Shown here: piece after piece, positions 23,995 through 33,719 of the stretch
How positions within the stretch are numbered: the stretch's first letter is position 1
How the letters are laid out: each line of letters begins with the position of its first letter
DNA from: Forficula auricularia
Lineage: Eukaryota > Arthropoda > Insecta > Dermaptera > Forficulidae
DNA: 64,000 nt
Assembly: GCA_024734495.1 (NCBI GenBank)
Contig: JALMQS010000888.1
Span: 62,001 to 126,000, forward strand
Direction of reading: 5' to 3'
The notes under the pieces: model-generated
What the model was told of the DNA's origin: nothing
Seen by the model: the letters and a program-made list of their open reading frames with translations, nothing else
Databases searched by the model: none
Made by a program: the position numbers and the translations under genes

Positions 23995-24130
23995 GAAAAT
24001 ATTTTACATTGCTTATTTGAGGGTTCCATCCCCTCAGGAGTTGAACCCGAGTACCAACACGCTTGTCGGCCTTGTTAGTTCGACCCTCGAGACAAAACAC
24101 ACCCTGACATGCAATATATTTAAGAGAAGC
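23995..24130 (-). repeat. tRNA-derived SINE copy
   Basis: On the minus strand GGTTCAACTCCTGAGGGG carries the B box. It is preceded by 'gtctcgagggtcgaactaac' and followed by 'tttctacttaaatctgga', as in the 16.4 and 38.9 kb copies. Confidence 0.55.
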
Positions 24131-24764
24131 TAAAAATCTTTAATCCATTCATCTCAAACGCATAAAGTAAAAAAATCATGCTAACCTAAAAAATGTTTTC
24201 AGCGATGGACCATTCATTAAAGTAATTAACCCGAAGATTTGAGTATTTTTTTTTTGAAAAATAGATGGATTTTTTTTTTTAAATACAACTCACGGTATTT
24301 TTTTTTTTTTAATGCAATCGAATGCAAGAAGGGGCGCACCAGTAAATATGCAGCCCCTATGGATCTCGAAAGACTCTTGCATTACCGAAGAGAATGGAAA
24401 GTTGATTAAGTGAGAGGGTGGAGACGTAGGTGTTTATGTACTTGGGTTTTGAAGGTTTGAAGGTATAAACCAAATACTTATTTGGCTTAGAGTGTAAACC
24501 TGCTAACTCCATTTTTTATCATATATGACATATTAATACCGTTCGAAAGAAAAAGTGATGCAGCATCGGCCAAGTAAAACTGCTACTTAAAATTATGATC
24601 GTAAGTTATAGAAAAAAAATGTGAAAAATAGTTTCTTTCCATAACAACAATATTAAATTTTAAATTGAAAGTTTTTGTGCCTAGAGTAGCAGAATTTTTA
24701 TATATTGAAGGAGACAATAAAAGAGTGTGTCTTCTGCTGGAATTATAAATTTTATTTATTTATA

Positions 24765-24810
24765 ACGAGACTATAGTTTCGAGGGCTTTGCCCTCTTCAT
24801 CAGTCTATTA
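24765..24810 (-). ncRNA. Hammerhead ribozyme, minus strand
   Basis: On the minus strand: CTGATGA at 24,803-24,797, stem II GAGGGC/GCCCTC with AAA loop, GAAA at 24,780-24,777, a minimal stem III from self-complementary CTATAG, then the UC cleavage site ending at 24,769. All core positions are intact. Stem I starts GA/UC, then is interrupted. This is the type I, short-stem-III form known from Penelope-like elements; activity is inferred. Confidence 0.75.
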
Positions 24811-24854
24811 CAATTGATTCACAGTAATTAGTTTATGAATCTAATATATCTGTA

Positions 24855-24900
24855 ATAGACTGATGAAGAGGGCAAAGCCCTCGAAATTATAGTCTCGTTA
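24855..24900 (+). ncRNA. Hammerhead ribozyme, plus strand
   Basis: CTGATGA at 24,860-24,866, a perfect GAGGGC/GCCCTC stem II, GAAA at 24,883-24,886 and cleavage expected after TC at 24,893-24,894. Stem III is TTATAG, so its first pair has gone from C-G to U-G. The conserved core is otherwise complete. Confidence 0.75.
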
Positions 24901-25029
24901 TAAATAAATAAAATTTATAATTCCAGCAGATGACACACTCTTTTATTGTCTCCTTCAATATTAAATTTTGTTTGATTTTTATGTCCTGTAAAATTTCCTT
25001 GTTGTGTTAGCAGGTTTACTCTAAGGCGA

Positions 25030-25135
25030 CGATATCAAGAAAGAATTTAAATTTTAAGGTCAAAATTCAGATTTAAGTAGAAAATATTTTTATATTGCAT
25101 ATCCGAAGGCTCCATCCCCTCAGGATGATATATTT
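25030..25135 (-). repeat. SINE 3' fragment
   Basis: It shares 'aagaatttaaattttaaggt', 'agatttaagtagaaaatatt' and 'ccatcccctcagga' with the SINE at 23.96-24.13 kb but stops at the B-box side. The PLE at 24.7 kb lies between these two SINE pieces. Confidence 0.45.
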
Positions 25136-25439
25136 GCTTTATACCGTGAGTTGTATACCTAAAGGAAAGGAATATTTCCGGTAGTACGATTTGTTTCAAA
25201 TCACCTAAGATCTCTCGATATGATAACTAATTTAAGTTTTAAATTTCATTTCCTTGATATTTACCATTTTTTAGACAGACAGACTTACAGTCATTTAGGT
25301 AATCTTATGATCTCAAAACGTGTATTTCCGGTCAAAAATAAAATTTGAAAGTAAAGGTTATTTTAATTTTTTTGAAAGTGAAAATGATTATACATATTTT
25401 TATCGTAAATTCCCATGCCCAATTTTGTTATTCATTTTC

Positions 25440-25765
25440 GATAAGGCCATTTAGTATCAAATTGAGGAGAGGTAGTCGACCGTTGGCGAATTCCGTCCGT
25501 TGTCCACCCGCTTGTTTGTTTCCCGTTTTTGTTTCACTAATAATTTTTGTCATTTTTTTTCCTTTATCTTTCAAAGGAGAGTAGCTCTCGTAAGTTAAGA
25601 TAAAGGGACAGGAAGCCCGGCAAATGAAATTTAGTGATAAGACTCAGGGGGGTCAGTGGCCGTGAAGCAAGCGCCTCTCTAGTCGCCGATAAGACTTCAC
25701 ACACCTGGAGGTACCGCCAAAATATACACAGTCAATGGACTAGCTTGCTACTGTTACTGTTACTG
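25440..25765. promoter_or_regulatory. GC-richer intronic island with clustered GATA sites
   Basis: Four GATA-family cores occur within 130 bp: TATC at 25,565, AGATAA at 25,599, GATAAG at 25,636 and GATAAG at 25,688, plus an E-box CACCTG near 25,703. It is not a copy of any repeat here. The 79-codon plus frame over it lacks splice or start support. Regulatory role is inferred. Confidence 0.35.
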
Positions 25766-25779
25766 CAACCATAGGACGC

Positions 25780-26270
25780 TAAATTCGATTCAATTATGCA
25801 ATATTTACAAGGATTTGTCATGCAATTTATGACTATCATGGAAAATTTTCAAGATATTAAAGTTTTATTTATGATAAATGAAGATCAATATTAAGAAAAT
25901 ATCATTTTTTCATCATTTTTAATATGAAATATACCCTTCTTGATTCATGATAAATCTTTATCAAATTTAACGGATTAATAATTCAATAAAAATACACCTT
26001 AAATCCTTAATTAAATTAAATAAAGCTCATTTTGCCGATAATAGTAGACTTCCATTTCATTGGTAAAAGCAGGGTGTCTTCTGAATACGAGTTGATATGG
26101 ATAGTTTTAAGTGAACCCAAATGCCAAAAATAATTTGAAACCCTTGAGTTTTTTGTAATTTTTTCGAATTTCTCTTTAACCTACATAATTTCACTATACT
26201 ATGTTTTTACAATCACTAGAATGAAAATTTTACGATGAAGACTTTGATTAAATTTTTGTCTGTTATAAAT
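25780..26270. other. AT-rich intronic stretch
   Basis: Nothing recognised. Confidence 0.3.
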
Positions 26271-26279
26271 AGGTCAATA

Positions 26280-26745
26280 GCCTGGATTGTTTTTGTGCAC
26301 TTAGGTTTGATTCCCGAGGAAGCTAATACAACCCTTCTGACATGTTATAAAATTATATAGTATTGGTTATCTTTTATTACATATCATAAGGTCGGTTCTC
26401 TCGGGATTCGCACCCAGGTGCCAAAGTTGCTATCCCGGCAGTTGCCTGAATGAACCATTGAGACTTAATTCTGTATTTTATCTGAACAGCTAGAAAATTT
26501 AATTGTAAGCTAATGGTTTATATCTACTTTATTTAAAAACAAATGAGTTTTAAATTTTGCAAAAATTTAGTCATCACGAGAAATTTTACAATAAATTTTG
26601 TTATTTTTCGGTGTATAATTTCCCAGTTATGCAGATAAAATACATGACAGAAGGAAAATAGCTCATGGTTCATTCAACTGCCTAGATAGCAAATTTGGTG
26701 TTTTAGTTCTTCTTCAGGGGGGATACTCTCTTCTGGCATTAAATT
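26280..26745. repeat. tRNA-like SINE fragments
   Basis: 'gcacttaggtttgattcccg' near 26,300 and 'ctctcgggattcgcacccag' near 26,400 hold B-box-like cores in opposite orientations. 'gttgcctgaatgaaccattg' recurs inverted near 26,667 ('atggttcattcaactgccta'). These look like two head-to-head tRNA-derived units. Confidence 0.4.
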
Positions 26746-26789
26746 ACACATATCCTATTCTTGATATGACTTTTAAATTATTTATTTCA

Positions 26790-26925
26790 TTGAAGGAGAC
26801 AATAAAAGAGTGTGTCTTCTGCTGGTATTAATTCGCTGGAATTAATGCCAGCACACTCTTTTATTGTCTCCTTCAATATATAAAAATTCTGCTACCCTGG
26901 CACAAAAACTTTCTATTTATTTCAT
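26790..26925. mobile_element. Penelope-like family 2 repeat, core deleted
   Basis: The arms 'ttgaaggagacaataaaaga' and 'tcttttattgtctccttcaa' are separated by only about 50 bp, with the entire hammerhead region gone. 'attctgctaccctggcacaa' borders the right side as in sister copies. Confidence 0.65.
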
Positions 26926-27288
26926 GAAAAAATCTGTGATTGAAATTATTTATTCCCCCTGTTTCAAACGTTCATAAAGAAGAATTAATAAAAGACAATT
27001 TGGATAAATTAAATTATAGTCCGGTTGTTCGGCGAGCTATTGTACACGTCATTACGTTTCAAATTTTTCTGAGTCGAATAAATTGTTGTTATGTTATCAA
27101 ATAGATGATTTGATGCAATTATAACTAAATATTATATTTATTAATTATTGAAAAGTTTTTGTTTTGCCGAGAGTAGCAGAGTTGTTGATTCACAAAGAGA
27201 AACAAAGAGGTTGTCCTCTGCTTGATGCAAATAAACATACACACATATATATCGAGATGATATATCTGTATATATATTATTTATTTGT

Positions 27289-27333
27289 TTGAGACTATAG
27301 TTTCGAAGACTTGGTCTTCATCATCAGTCTTTT
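27289..27333 (-). ncRNA. Hammerhead ribozyme, minus strand, family 3
   Basis: On the minus strand: CTGATGA at 27,327-27,321, then T, a perfect six-pair stem II GAAGAC/GTCTTC with CAA loop, GAAA at 27,304-27,301, CTATAG and the UC cleavage site at 27,294-27,293. This is the most intact core in the window. Confidence 0.8.
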
Positions 27334-27451
27334 TTTAATTATAAATGTTTTTCATGGAGTCAGCTTAGAACTACACCACCAGTGAAGAAGGAAAACCAAA
27401 TTTTCAATATCCATACGATATTGACTCCATAAAAAACATTTATAATTAAAA

Positions 27452-27496
27452 AAAGACTGATGATGAATACCAAGTCTTCGAAACTATAGTCTCAAA
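27452..27496 (+). ncRNA. Hammerhead ribozyme, plus strand, family 3, one stem II mismatch
   Basis: CTGATGA at 27,457-27,463, GAAA at 27,480-27,483, CTATAG and TC at 27,490-27,491. Stem II is GAATAC/GTCTTC, one base off the opposite arm's GAAGAC, so one pair is lost. The core nucleotides are all present. Confidence 0.75.
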
Positions 27497-27599
27497 CAAA
27501 TAAATAATATATATACAGATATATCATCTCGATATATATGTGTGTATGTTTATTTGCATCAAGCAGAGGACAACCTCTTTGTTTCTCTTTGTTTATTAA

Positions 27600-28405
27600 T
27601 TATATATTTAATTTTTATGTATTCAAAATATGTACGATACTATTAATTTACTTTGATTATGTATGTACATAATAAATCATTGACAAGAATATTGTTTTAT
27701 TATTTAAGAATGAAATGAAAGCAAAAAAGGAGGAATATTTAATCGCTGAAACAATTCATGGGGAGTTCTAATAAATTAAAAAATGATCAAGAATGGATTT
27801 TTTCTTTAGGTATATTTTTAAGTAGATAATCGCGATTAATTAAATCATCCAAGTTTCTCATATACAGATAGACATCTGTTTACATACGTATAATTTTTAA
27901 GTAATTTTATATTTTTTAATTCCTCAATTACGATAATTTATTCAAGAATATCGATAGGCTCACACTACTAGGTCATCGCAGATGGTAGATAACGAATTCT
28001 TCCCGGAAGATATCTAAATCATCTAATTCATTGAATATGCTTATCTAAATACATTATATCTGTTTGTTCTAAGTTTTAATCACGAGATTATTTTACCAAG
28101 AAATCAATCTTCACAAAATTCAAACCTAATGATTTTTCTAAAAATTAGTCAATGACAGATAGACTGTAAATAAAATTATGATTGACGTGGATTTTTCTCC
28201 ACATTCCAGACATTTCTAAACATGAATAAGAAAAGTTTATATATATTTTTAAAAGAACCTAAATAACTCTCCCTCTTAGTTTCAATCGAGATAACATTTC
28301 TACTCATTATATAGAACAAATCATACTTTAAAAGCATTATGAAATTAAACAATAATTTTCACCCGAAACTTAAGTTTTTTATTTATTTATTTCATTTTTA
28401 AATTA
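27600..28405. other. AT-rich intronic stretch
   Basis: No gene, repeat or RNA recognised. Confidence 0.3.
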
Positions 28406-28407
28406 TA

Positions 28408-28900
28408 TTGAATGTAATGGAAGGCAGCCCAGGGGTAGTGAGGAAAGAAAAAATTCCACATATCAAATAAGGTGTAATTTATTGGAATCCTTCCTCCTTT
28501 CCTTTCAAACCGACGTTTCGGATGATTTTCCCTCCTTCTTCAGGGTTTCAAAGGGTCAATGAATGAAACAAATAAAATGTTTCCTCTTCTCTCCACAGTA
28601 GTGTTCAAAACTTTCTTCTTTTCTATGCCTTTGCTAAAAAAGAAGAAAGTTTTGAACACTACTGTGGAGAGAAGAAGGAAACATTTTATTTGTTTCATTC
28701 ATTGACCCTTTGAAACCCTGAAGAAGGAGGTAAAAATCCTCCGAAACGTCGGTTTGAAAGGAAAGGAGGAAGGATCCAATAAATTACACCTTATTTTATA
28801 TGTGTTAATTTTTTCTTTCCTCACTACCCCTGGGCTGCCTTCCATTACATTCAATTAAAATTTCTACCAGTCCGTCTCTATCCAGAGAAAATTTCGTTTT
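28408..28900. mobile_element. Penelope-like terminal inverted repeat, family 1, best copy
   Basis: About 215 bp arms ('ttgaatgtaatggaaggcag' to 'ctgccttccattacattcaa') are nearly perfect around a short loop at 28,630. Both carry CCTGAAGAAGGAGG and CCGAAACGTCGG. The motif has hammerhead layout but CTGAAGA in place of CTGATGA, so cleavage is unlikely. 'ccagtccgtctctatccaga' follows outside the right arm. Confidence 0.7.
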
Positions 28901-29310
28901 AAATTATATGTTTTCTAGTTTATATTATTTAAAACCAAGAATTTACGAAATCGTTTATATCTTTTTTGTTTTAAATTGATCTCTAAAGCGCCTGTCTATC
29001 GGCAACCAGCGTCACTGAATTTATTCAATATATACAAGAACTCTAAATTCGCTCTTATTGATTTCCAAAAAAGAATTTAAGAACGTTTTGCCTAAGAATC
29101 GATTAAATTTGAATACTTATGTGAATAAAGACCACCCTTTATGAGTGTGAAATCGCTTCTACTTCTATGACAAGTCTTGTCTTCCATCCCTTAAATGTCT
29201 TTCATGGTTTCGACAATCAATAATAAATACCTGCTAAGCCTTTGCTTTGTATGCAGACCATTAATTTATATCAAATATCCGATTACTTAAATATACATAC
29301 ATTGGCATAT
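28900..29310. other. AT-rich intronic stretch
   Basis: Nothing recognised. Confidence 0.3.
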
Positions 29311-30540
29311 TACTTTACCATACAGGGAGGGTATGGTCAAGTATTGTAATCGTGCATGAAAAAATAAGTTTTTTTGCTTCTTTTTTTCGAAATATCTCAA
29401 AAACGGCCTAAACTATTTTGATTAAAAAAATTGGGCGAAACAATGGCATTTTGGTCTACAAAAAAGCCCTAATAAATTACATTTTTCGAAATAATAACTG
29501 TTTTGTCAAAATGTCTGTATGTTAGTCTGTGCGTTACCAAATTTTTGTAGACGAGGTAGCTCAAAAACTAGTATCAATATCAAAACCAAATTTCACATGT
29601 AGTTTTGGTGCATTGAGATTAAGAGCTGCTTAGATTTTGGTGCATATCAACCCAAAATCAAGGAGGGGGAGGGGTTAAAAATTAAAGTTATAATATTTTC
29701 AAACTAAAAAAAAGATTTTTTTCTGGGGCCAAAATTGGGGGGGGGGGGGGGATCAAAAAATAAAAATCTAGGCCATTTGAGCAAACTCACCCAAATTTCG
29801 TATACATAATCAGTGGGCCACTAGAAGTTTAAAAATGCAAAAAAAAACTGCCCAAAATGAGGGGGAGGGTGTGTCACAAAATGAAAATAATGGCCCTTGT
29901 ACCAAACTCAACCAAATTTTGTATACATACAATGATGATGATAATTATAAATAATTATTTTGATTATTTATGTCTATCGATTAAATTAATAAGTTGTTGC
30001 AGAGAAATAAGGACAATAGCTTAGGCAAATATTTTTTATTTCATGCCAACGTTTCGTCAACTTTGTTGACTTCCTGAGGGCTCAAACAAATTAACTTTTT
30101 TGCATATTTGTCATTTTATAAATATTCATTCTTAGCAAACACATATAGGCCAGTGATTGACAGATTGAAAATATTTCTTATTTAAATCTAAAAATATATA
30201 AATATATTTTAAAGATATTTTTAGATTTAAATAGGAAATATTTTCAATCTGATCAAAGACTGGCCTATATGTGTTTGCTAAGAATGAATATTTATAAAAT
30301 GACAAATATGCAAAGAAGTCAATTTGTTTGAGCCCTGAGGAAGTCAACAAAGTTGACGAAACGTTGGCATAAAATAAAAAATGTTTGCATAAGCTATTGT
30401 CCTTATTTCCCTACAACAACTTATTAATTATAAATAATTTTATTAAATATTAAATATAAGAGAGGGGCCTGGTTGTATGGTAAAGTCATATGGATGACCA
30501 CATCAGACGTGTCAATTTTTTTATTGTTATGATAAGTTCA
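29311..30540 (+). repeat. TTTACCATACA-ended repeat, copy A2, split by a PLE insertion
   Basis: The left end is CTTTACCATACAGGG and the right end is GGTTGTATGGTAAAGTCA then 'tggatgaccacatcag'. A 15-G run sits at 29,737-29,751. The repeat 'aattataaataatt' occurs on both sides of the PLE at 29,940 and 30,426, like a target duplication, so the PLE entered an existing A copy. Confidence 0.6.
29989..30424. mobile_element. Penelope-like terminal inverted repeat, family 4
   Basis: The arms 'aagttgttgcagagaaataa' and 'ttatttccctacaacaactt' are about 195 bp each around an AT-rich loop at 30,190-30,235. Each contains CTGAGGA or CTCAGGA, a perfect GTCAAC/GTTGAC hairpin, then GAAACGTTGGC. The hairpin and GAAA side are preserved, but the CTGATGA box is mutated. 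Confidence 0.7.
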
Positions 30541-30739
30541 AAAAAGACTTAAAAAACAACCAAATAGGGCTGTAAACTCACGTGTAATACAATACCCTTA
30601 AAACCTATTTAATTCATCATCTTCATCGAGTATAAGACTGATTTGTCGCAACGAACCGGTTCCACTCAACTCTTTTCATCCCAACTCTTTCACGTCACGA
30701 TAAGTTTATCATCCTATATCTTTCATTCTTCTTCTTTTT

Positions 30740-30960
30740 TAAGCGGGATACTCGATTCCGAGCATCGGCGATTACTGTAGATAGTATTCTCTCCATTATA
30801 ATTTTCCTGGGGGAAATTTTTCACAGGAGTGGTTTCCCATTGCCTTCCCCTGAAACGATCAGATTATAGCCGGCCAAACATTTCCAGCAGTCGGGCTTTT
30901 ACCTTCGCTAGCTTGATTAGAAGACATGCTCTATAACCACTCTGCCTGACTCTCATCTTC
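30740..30960 (-). repeat. tRNA-derived SINE-like unit
   Basis: On the minus strand an A-box-like GGCAGAGTGG is followed by 'gagcatgtcttctaatcaag' and a conserved-looking body 'ggggaaggcaatgggaaacc' with 'cactcctgtgaaaaa'. It is GC-richer than its flanks. The B box is poorly preserved. 30,960-31,980 is AT-rich, with a small tandem duplication of 'attcattgactacggcaact' at 31,762-31,808. Confidence 0.45.
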
Positions 30961-31984
30961 CTATCTTTCATTATCTGGGGAAAATACTCCAAAATTGAAG
31001 TTTTTCACCCCCTTCTAAAACCTTAGCTTTCTCCTATTTCTTAACTTCTGTAAATCATCTGAGCTCTTCTCTTCTTCAGATTCTTCCACTTCTCTTTTCT
31101 CTATTTTATTATTAATCACTATTTCCAAAATATTATAAGTTCCGTCACATAGAGATAATGTTCATTTTAAGTGAATATCAGGAACCCGAACTTATTCCTA
31201 CTTAAGATTTTCGGTGGGCACTTGTATTAGCTTCCCTATTAAATTTGATTAACACTACTTAAGTACTAAATAATTTTAGGCTCTATCTTTCAATAATACT
31301 TCTCAATCTCAATTTTAAATTTGTTTTTTGAATGATTATAATGTTGAAAATTCTCAATTCCACTTCAGAAAATTGTTTACTTTATCATTTAGAATCCCGC
31401 TCTTTTTTTGTCACATCACCTAATCATTTCTAAGATTTCTATCTGATAAATTATCAAAGATAAATTCAAATGTCATGTTCCAAATTTTCAACGATATAAT
31501 CACATTTTGCTCCGTTTGATTTGAATGCAGGCCATTAATTTGTCATATCAAATTTCCGATTGCTTACAATACATAAAAAAGAAACACTCGATAATTTTAA
31601 AATAAAATTAATTATAACAATTTTTTTCCAAAAACGTTTTTTCTTAATTTTAAAGTAACTTATTTTTGAATTCATCAATATAAAAATTGTATTGTATAGG
31701 TATAGTAGTATATTAATGTAGACTGCTAAGTGTAATTGTGACTCTCATATCTTATTTATTTTTTATTCATTGACTACGGCAACTTTTATTCATTGACTAC
31801 GGCAACTTCCTGTCTACTTACTTATTTGAATGTTTTTTAAATTATTTATTTTTAAACAACAATTTCTTTAAACCCAGTGACATATTCTATTAATTTTTAT
31901 GTTTTATTTAATTGATTATTTATTTATTTATTCTTCCCAGTGAATTTATTTATTTATTTTTATTGTTTGGACGACGTGCGGTAT

Positions 31985-32155
31985 TTCCTTTTTTATTTGT
32001 ATTATTATTATTATTATTTTATTCTTGGTCGCAGCATACTAAGGTTTCACACCGTTCTGCTGTGGCCACACCCTGAGCCACTCAACCGGATCCTGAGTGG
32101 GAGGATCGGAGGGCTATAAGAGGAGATGTGGAGGCCCTAAAAAAAAAGAAAAAAA
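31985..32155 (+). repeat. Possible retroposon 3' end with A-rich tail
   Basis: A TTA microsatellite (31,998-32,020) is followed by a GC-rich block, 'cgcagcatactaaggtttca' through 'gagatgtggaggcccta', running straight into an A-rich tail at 32,140-32,160. This looks like a LINE or SINE 3' terminus. No protein remains. Confidence 0.35.
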
Positions 32156-32969
32156 AAATATAAAATACTTAATTTTTACCGAAATCACTCACACTATGCA
32201 ATTTTCTAGAATTTTTATAGATTTTTAAATCAAAGAGTTTCAAAAAGAGGGTCCCCCGGGTAACTTTCTAGACTCATATCGCGGGGCTGGAGGGACAAAA
32301 TAAAAATTTTCAAGATAACATACATGTCTTATAGGAATATTCGAAATTTTCTTAAAAAATTATTTTAATTCATTTTATTTTAATATTATCAAGGGTCCAT
32401 TTTTCTCCTGTTATAGAAATCTGCTCAAAATGATCTAGATTTTTTTTTACAAAAATCTCTGGTTTTTGTAGACCTATTTTGAAAAATAACACTCAATTTA
32501 TTCAATAAATATCCGAAATCCATGTTCTTCAATTATCAAGAGTTATTTGTCACTCTAGTGAATTAAAAATAATTTAGAAAAATTATTTATATTGAAGGGG
32601 TCAAATAGATATTGGCACAAAGTAACTACCTACCTACGGAGCGGGAGGTCTGTGTTCAAACTAGGATCACTACGAAAATTTAACCGAGTATAATCTGATC
32701 TCTGAACCATTCTATACAAATACACATTCATAAAAAGGAAAAAATATTCCAAATCATCTGAATAAACGAGCTATGTTCCTGTAGGTCAAATATTTATTTT
32801 TTTATTTTCACTATTCATTTTTATGAACCACTACATTTTTCAGTAGTAAATATTTTATTTTTTGAAAATTGTAAATAAAATCATCTCACTTTAAAGTTTT
32901 TTATTGATAATATCCAAAGACTAAATAGATATTTATACCTACTACTAAACATGATAAAAAAGTTTATTA

Positions 32970-33490
32970 TTAATTACTATGGCATATTTAGCGACCCGAC
33001 ACTTGGACAATTTTTCACTTTTTTCTTAATTAATAAATGAGTGTGGGGGTGGGGGGAAATTCTTTCATTAGAATCCGATCCAGGAAAATAACTAAAAAGG
33101 GTGTGGATAGAATTATCTAACTTCTTCTTCTATAGCGAAGGAAATGCAAGGATCCAAATACAGGTCAAGACCTGCTCAGACACTATTACAGATTCAATTT
33201 TTAATTTCTATTATTATAGGAATGGCCTTTTGCTCTTGGATCAAAATTATACTCGTTATAGAGAGAGCAAATATTTAATTGAACTTCAATAAAATTCAGA
33301 CAATAATGTGAAAAAAATACTTGTTCTAACTGGCGAACGTACTGGGTCGTGAAAAAGTTTTACTTTTTTCTTAATTTTTATCATTCAATAGAAAAATTAA
33401 ATTCATAAAAAAGAAATCGTCTTAGAAAGTTTATTCTCTAGCAAAATTTTTATATATTCAATGCGGAGAACTGTTTAGATTTTGGGCTCT
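32970..33490 (+). repeat. About 550 bp repeat, copy inverted relative to 2,029-2,610
   Basis: It starts 'catatttagcgacccgacac' and ends 'gagaactgtttagattttgg', abutting the hAT at 33,497. The 63-codon plus frame at 33,101 has no counterpart frame in the other copy, so it is not coding. 32,160-32,970 has no other feature. Confidence 0.6.
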
Positions 33491-33496
33491 CTACCC

Positions 33497-33704
33497 CAGT
33501 GTTTCTCAACCTGTTCCGCGAGAGATTGTAAAATGTGCCGAGAGGGTTTTTGAAAAATAATTCAAATTGCATGGGCTTTGTAACTTTAAAATAGTATTTG
33601 TAATTATCATACAAATTTTACTTTTTTTTTTTTATTTAGGTGTGCCGCAAATGATTGCAAATATTTTTAGTATGCCGTCAACTAAAAAAGGTTGAGAAAC
33701 ACTT
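33497..33704. mobile_element. hAT MITE, CAGTGTTTCTCAACC family
   Basis: It starts CAGTGTTTCTCAACC and ends GGTTGAGAAACACTT. Flanking octamers CTCTACCC and CTCTACAG share their first six bases, a mutated 8 bp target duplication. It is 208 bp and non-autonomous. Confidence 0.75.
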
Positions 33705-33719
33705 CTCTACAGTCTAGAC

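Larger units (their letters stand above)
24665..24965. mobile_element. Penelope-like terminal inverted repeat, family 2, with hammerheads
   Basis: The near-perfect arms run from 'ttgaaggagacaataaaaga' to 'tcttttattgtctccttcaa', joined by about 50 unique bases. Each arm carries a complete hammerhead ribozyme, one per strand (separate entries). Outside the left arm lies 'gcctagagtagcagaatttt', which also borders the copies at 26.79, 27.16 and 54.35 kb. No PLE protein is encoded. Confidence 0.75.
27160..27592. mobile_element. Penelope-like terminal inverted repeat, family 3, with hammerheads
   Basis: The arms run from 'acaaagagaaacaaagaggt' to 'acctctttgtttctctttgt' over 400 bp, and the outer 'gccgagagtagcagag' box links it to family 2. 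Both arms keep hammerhead cores. The centre 'accaccagtgaagaaggaaa' is unpaired. Confidence 0.75.
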
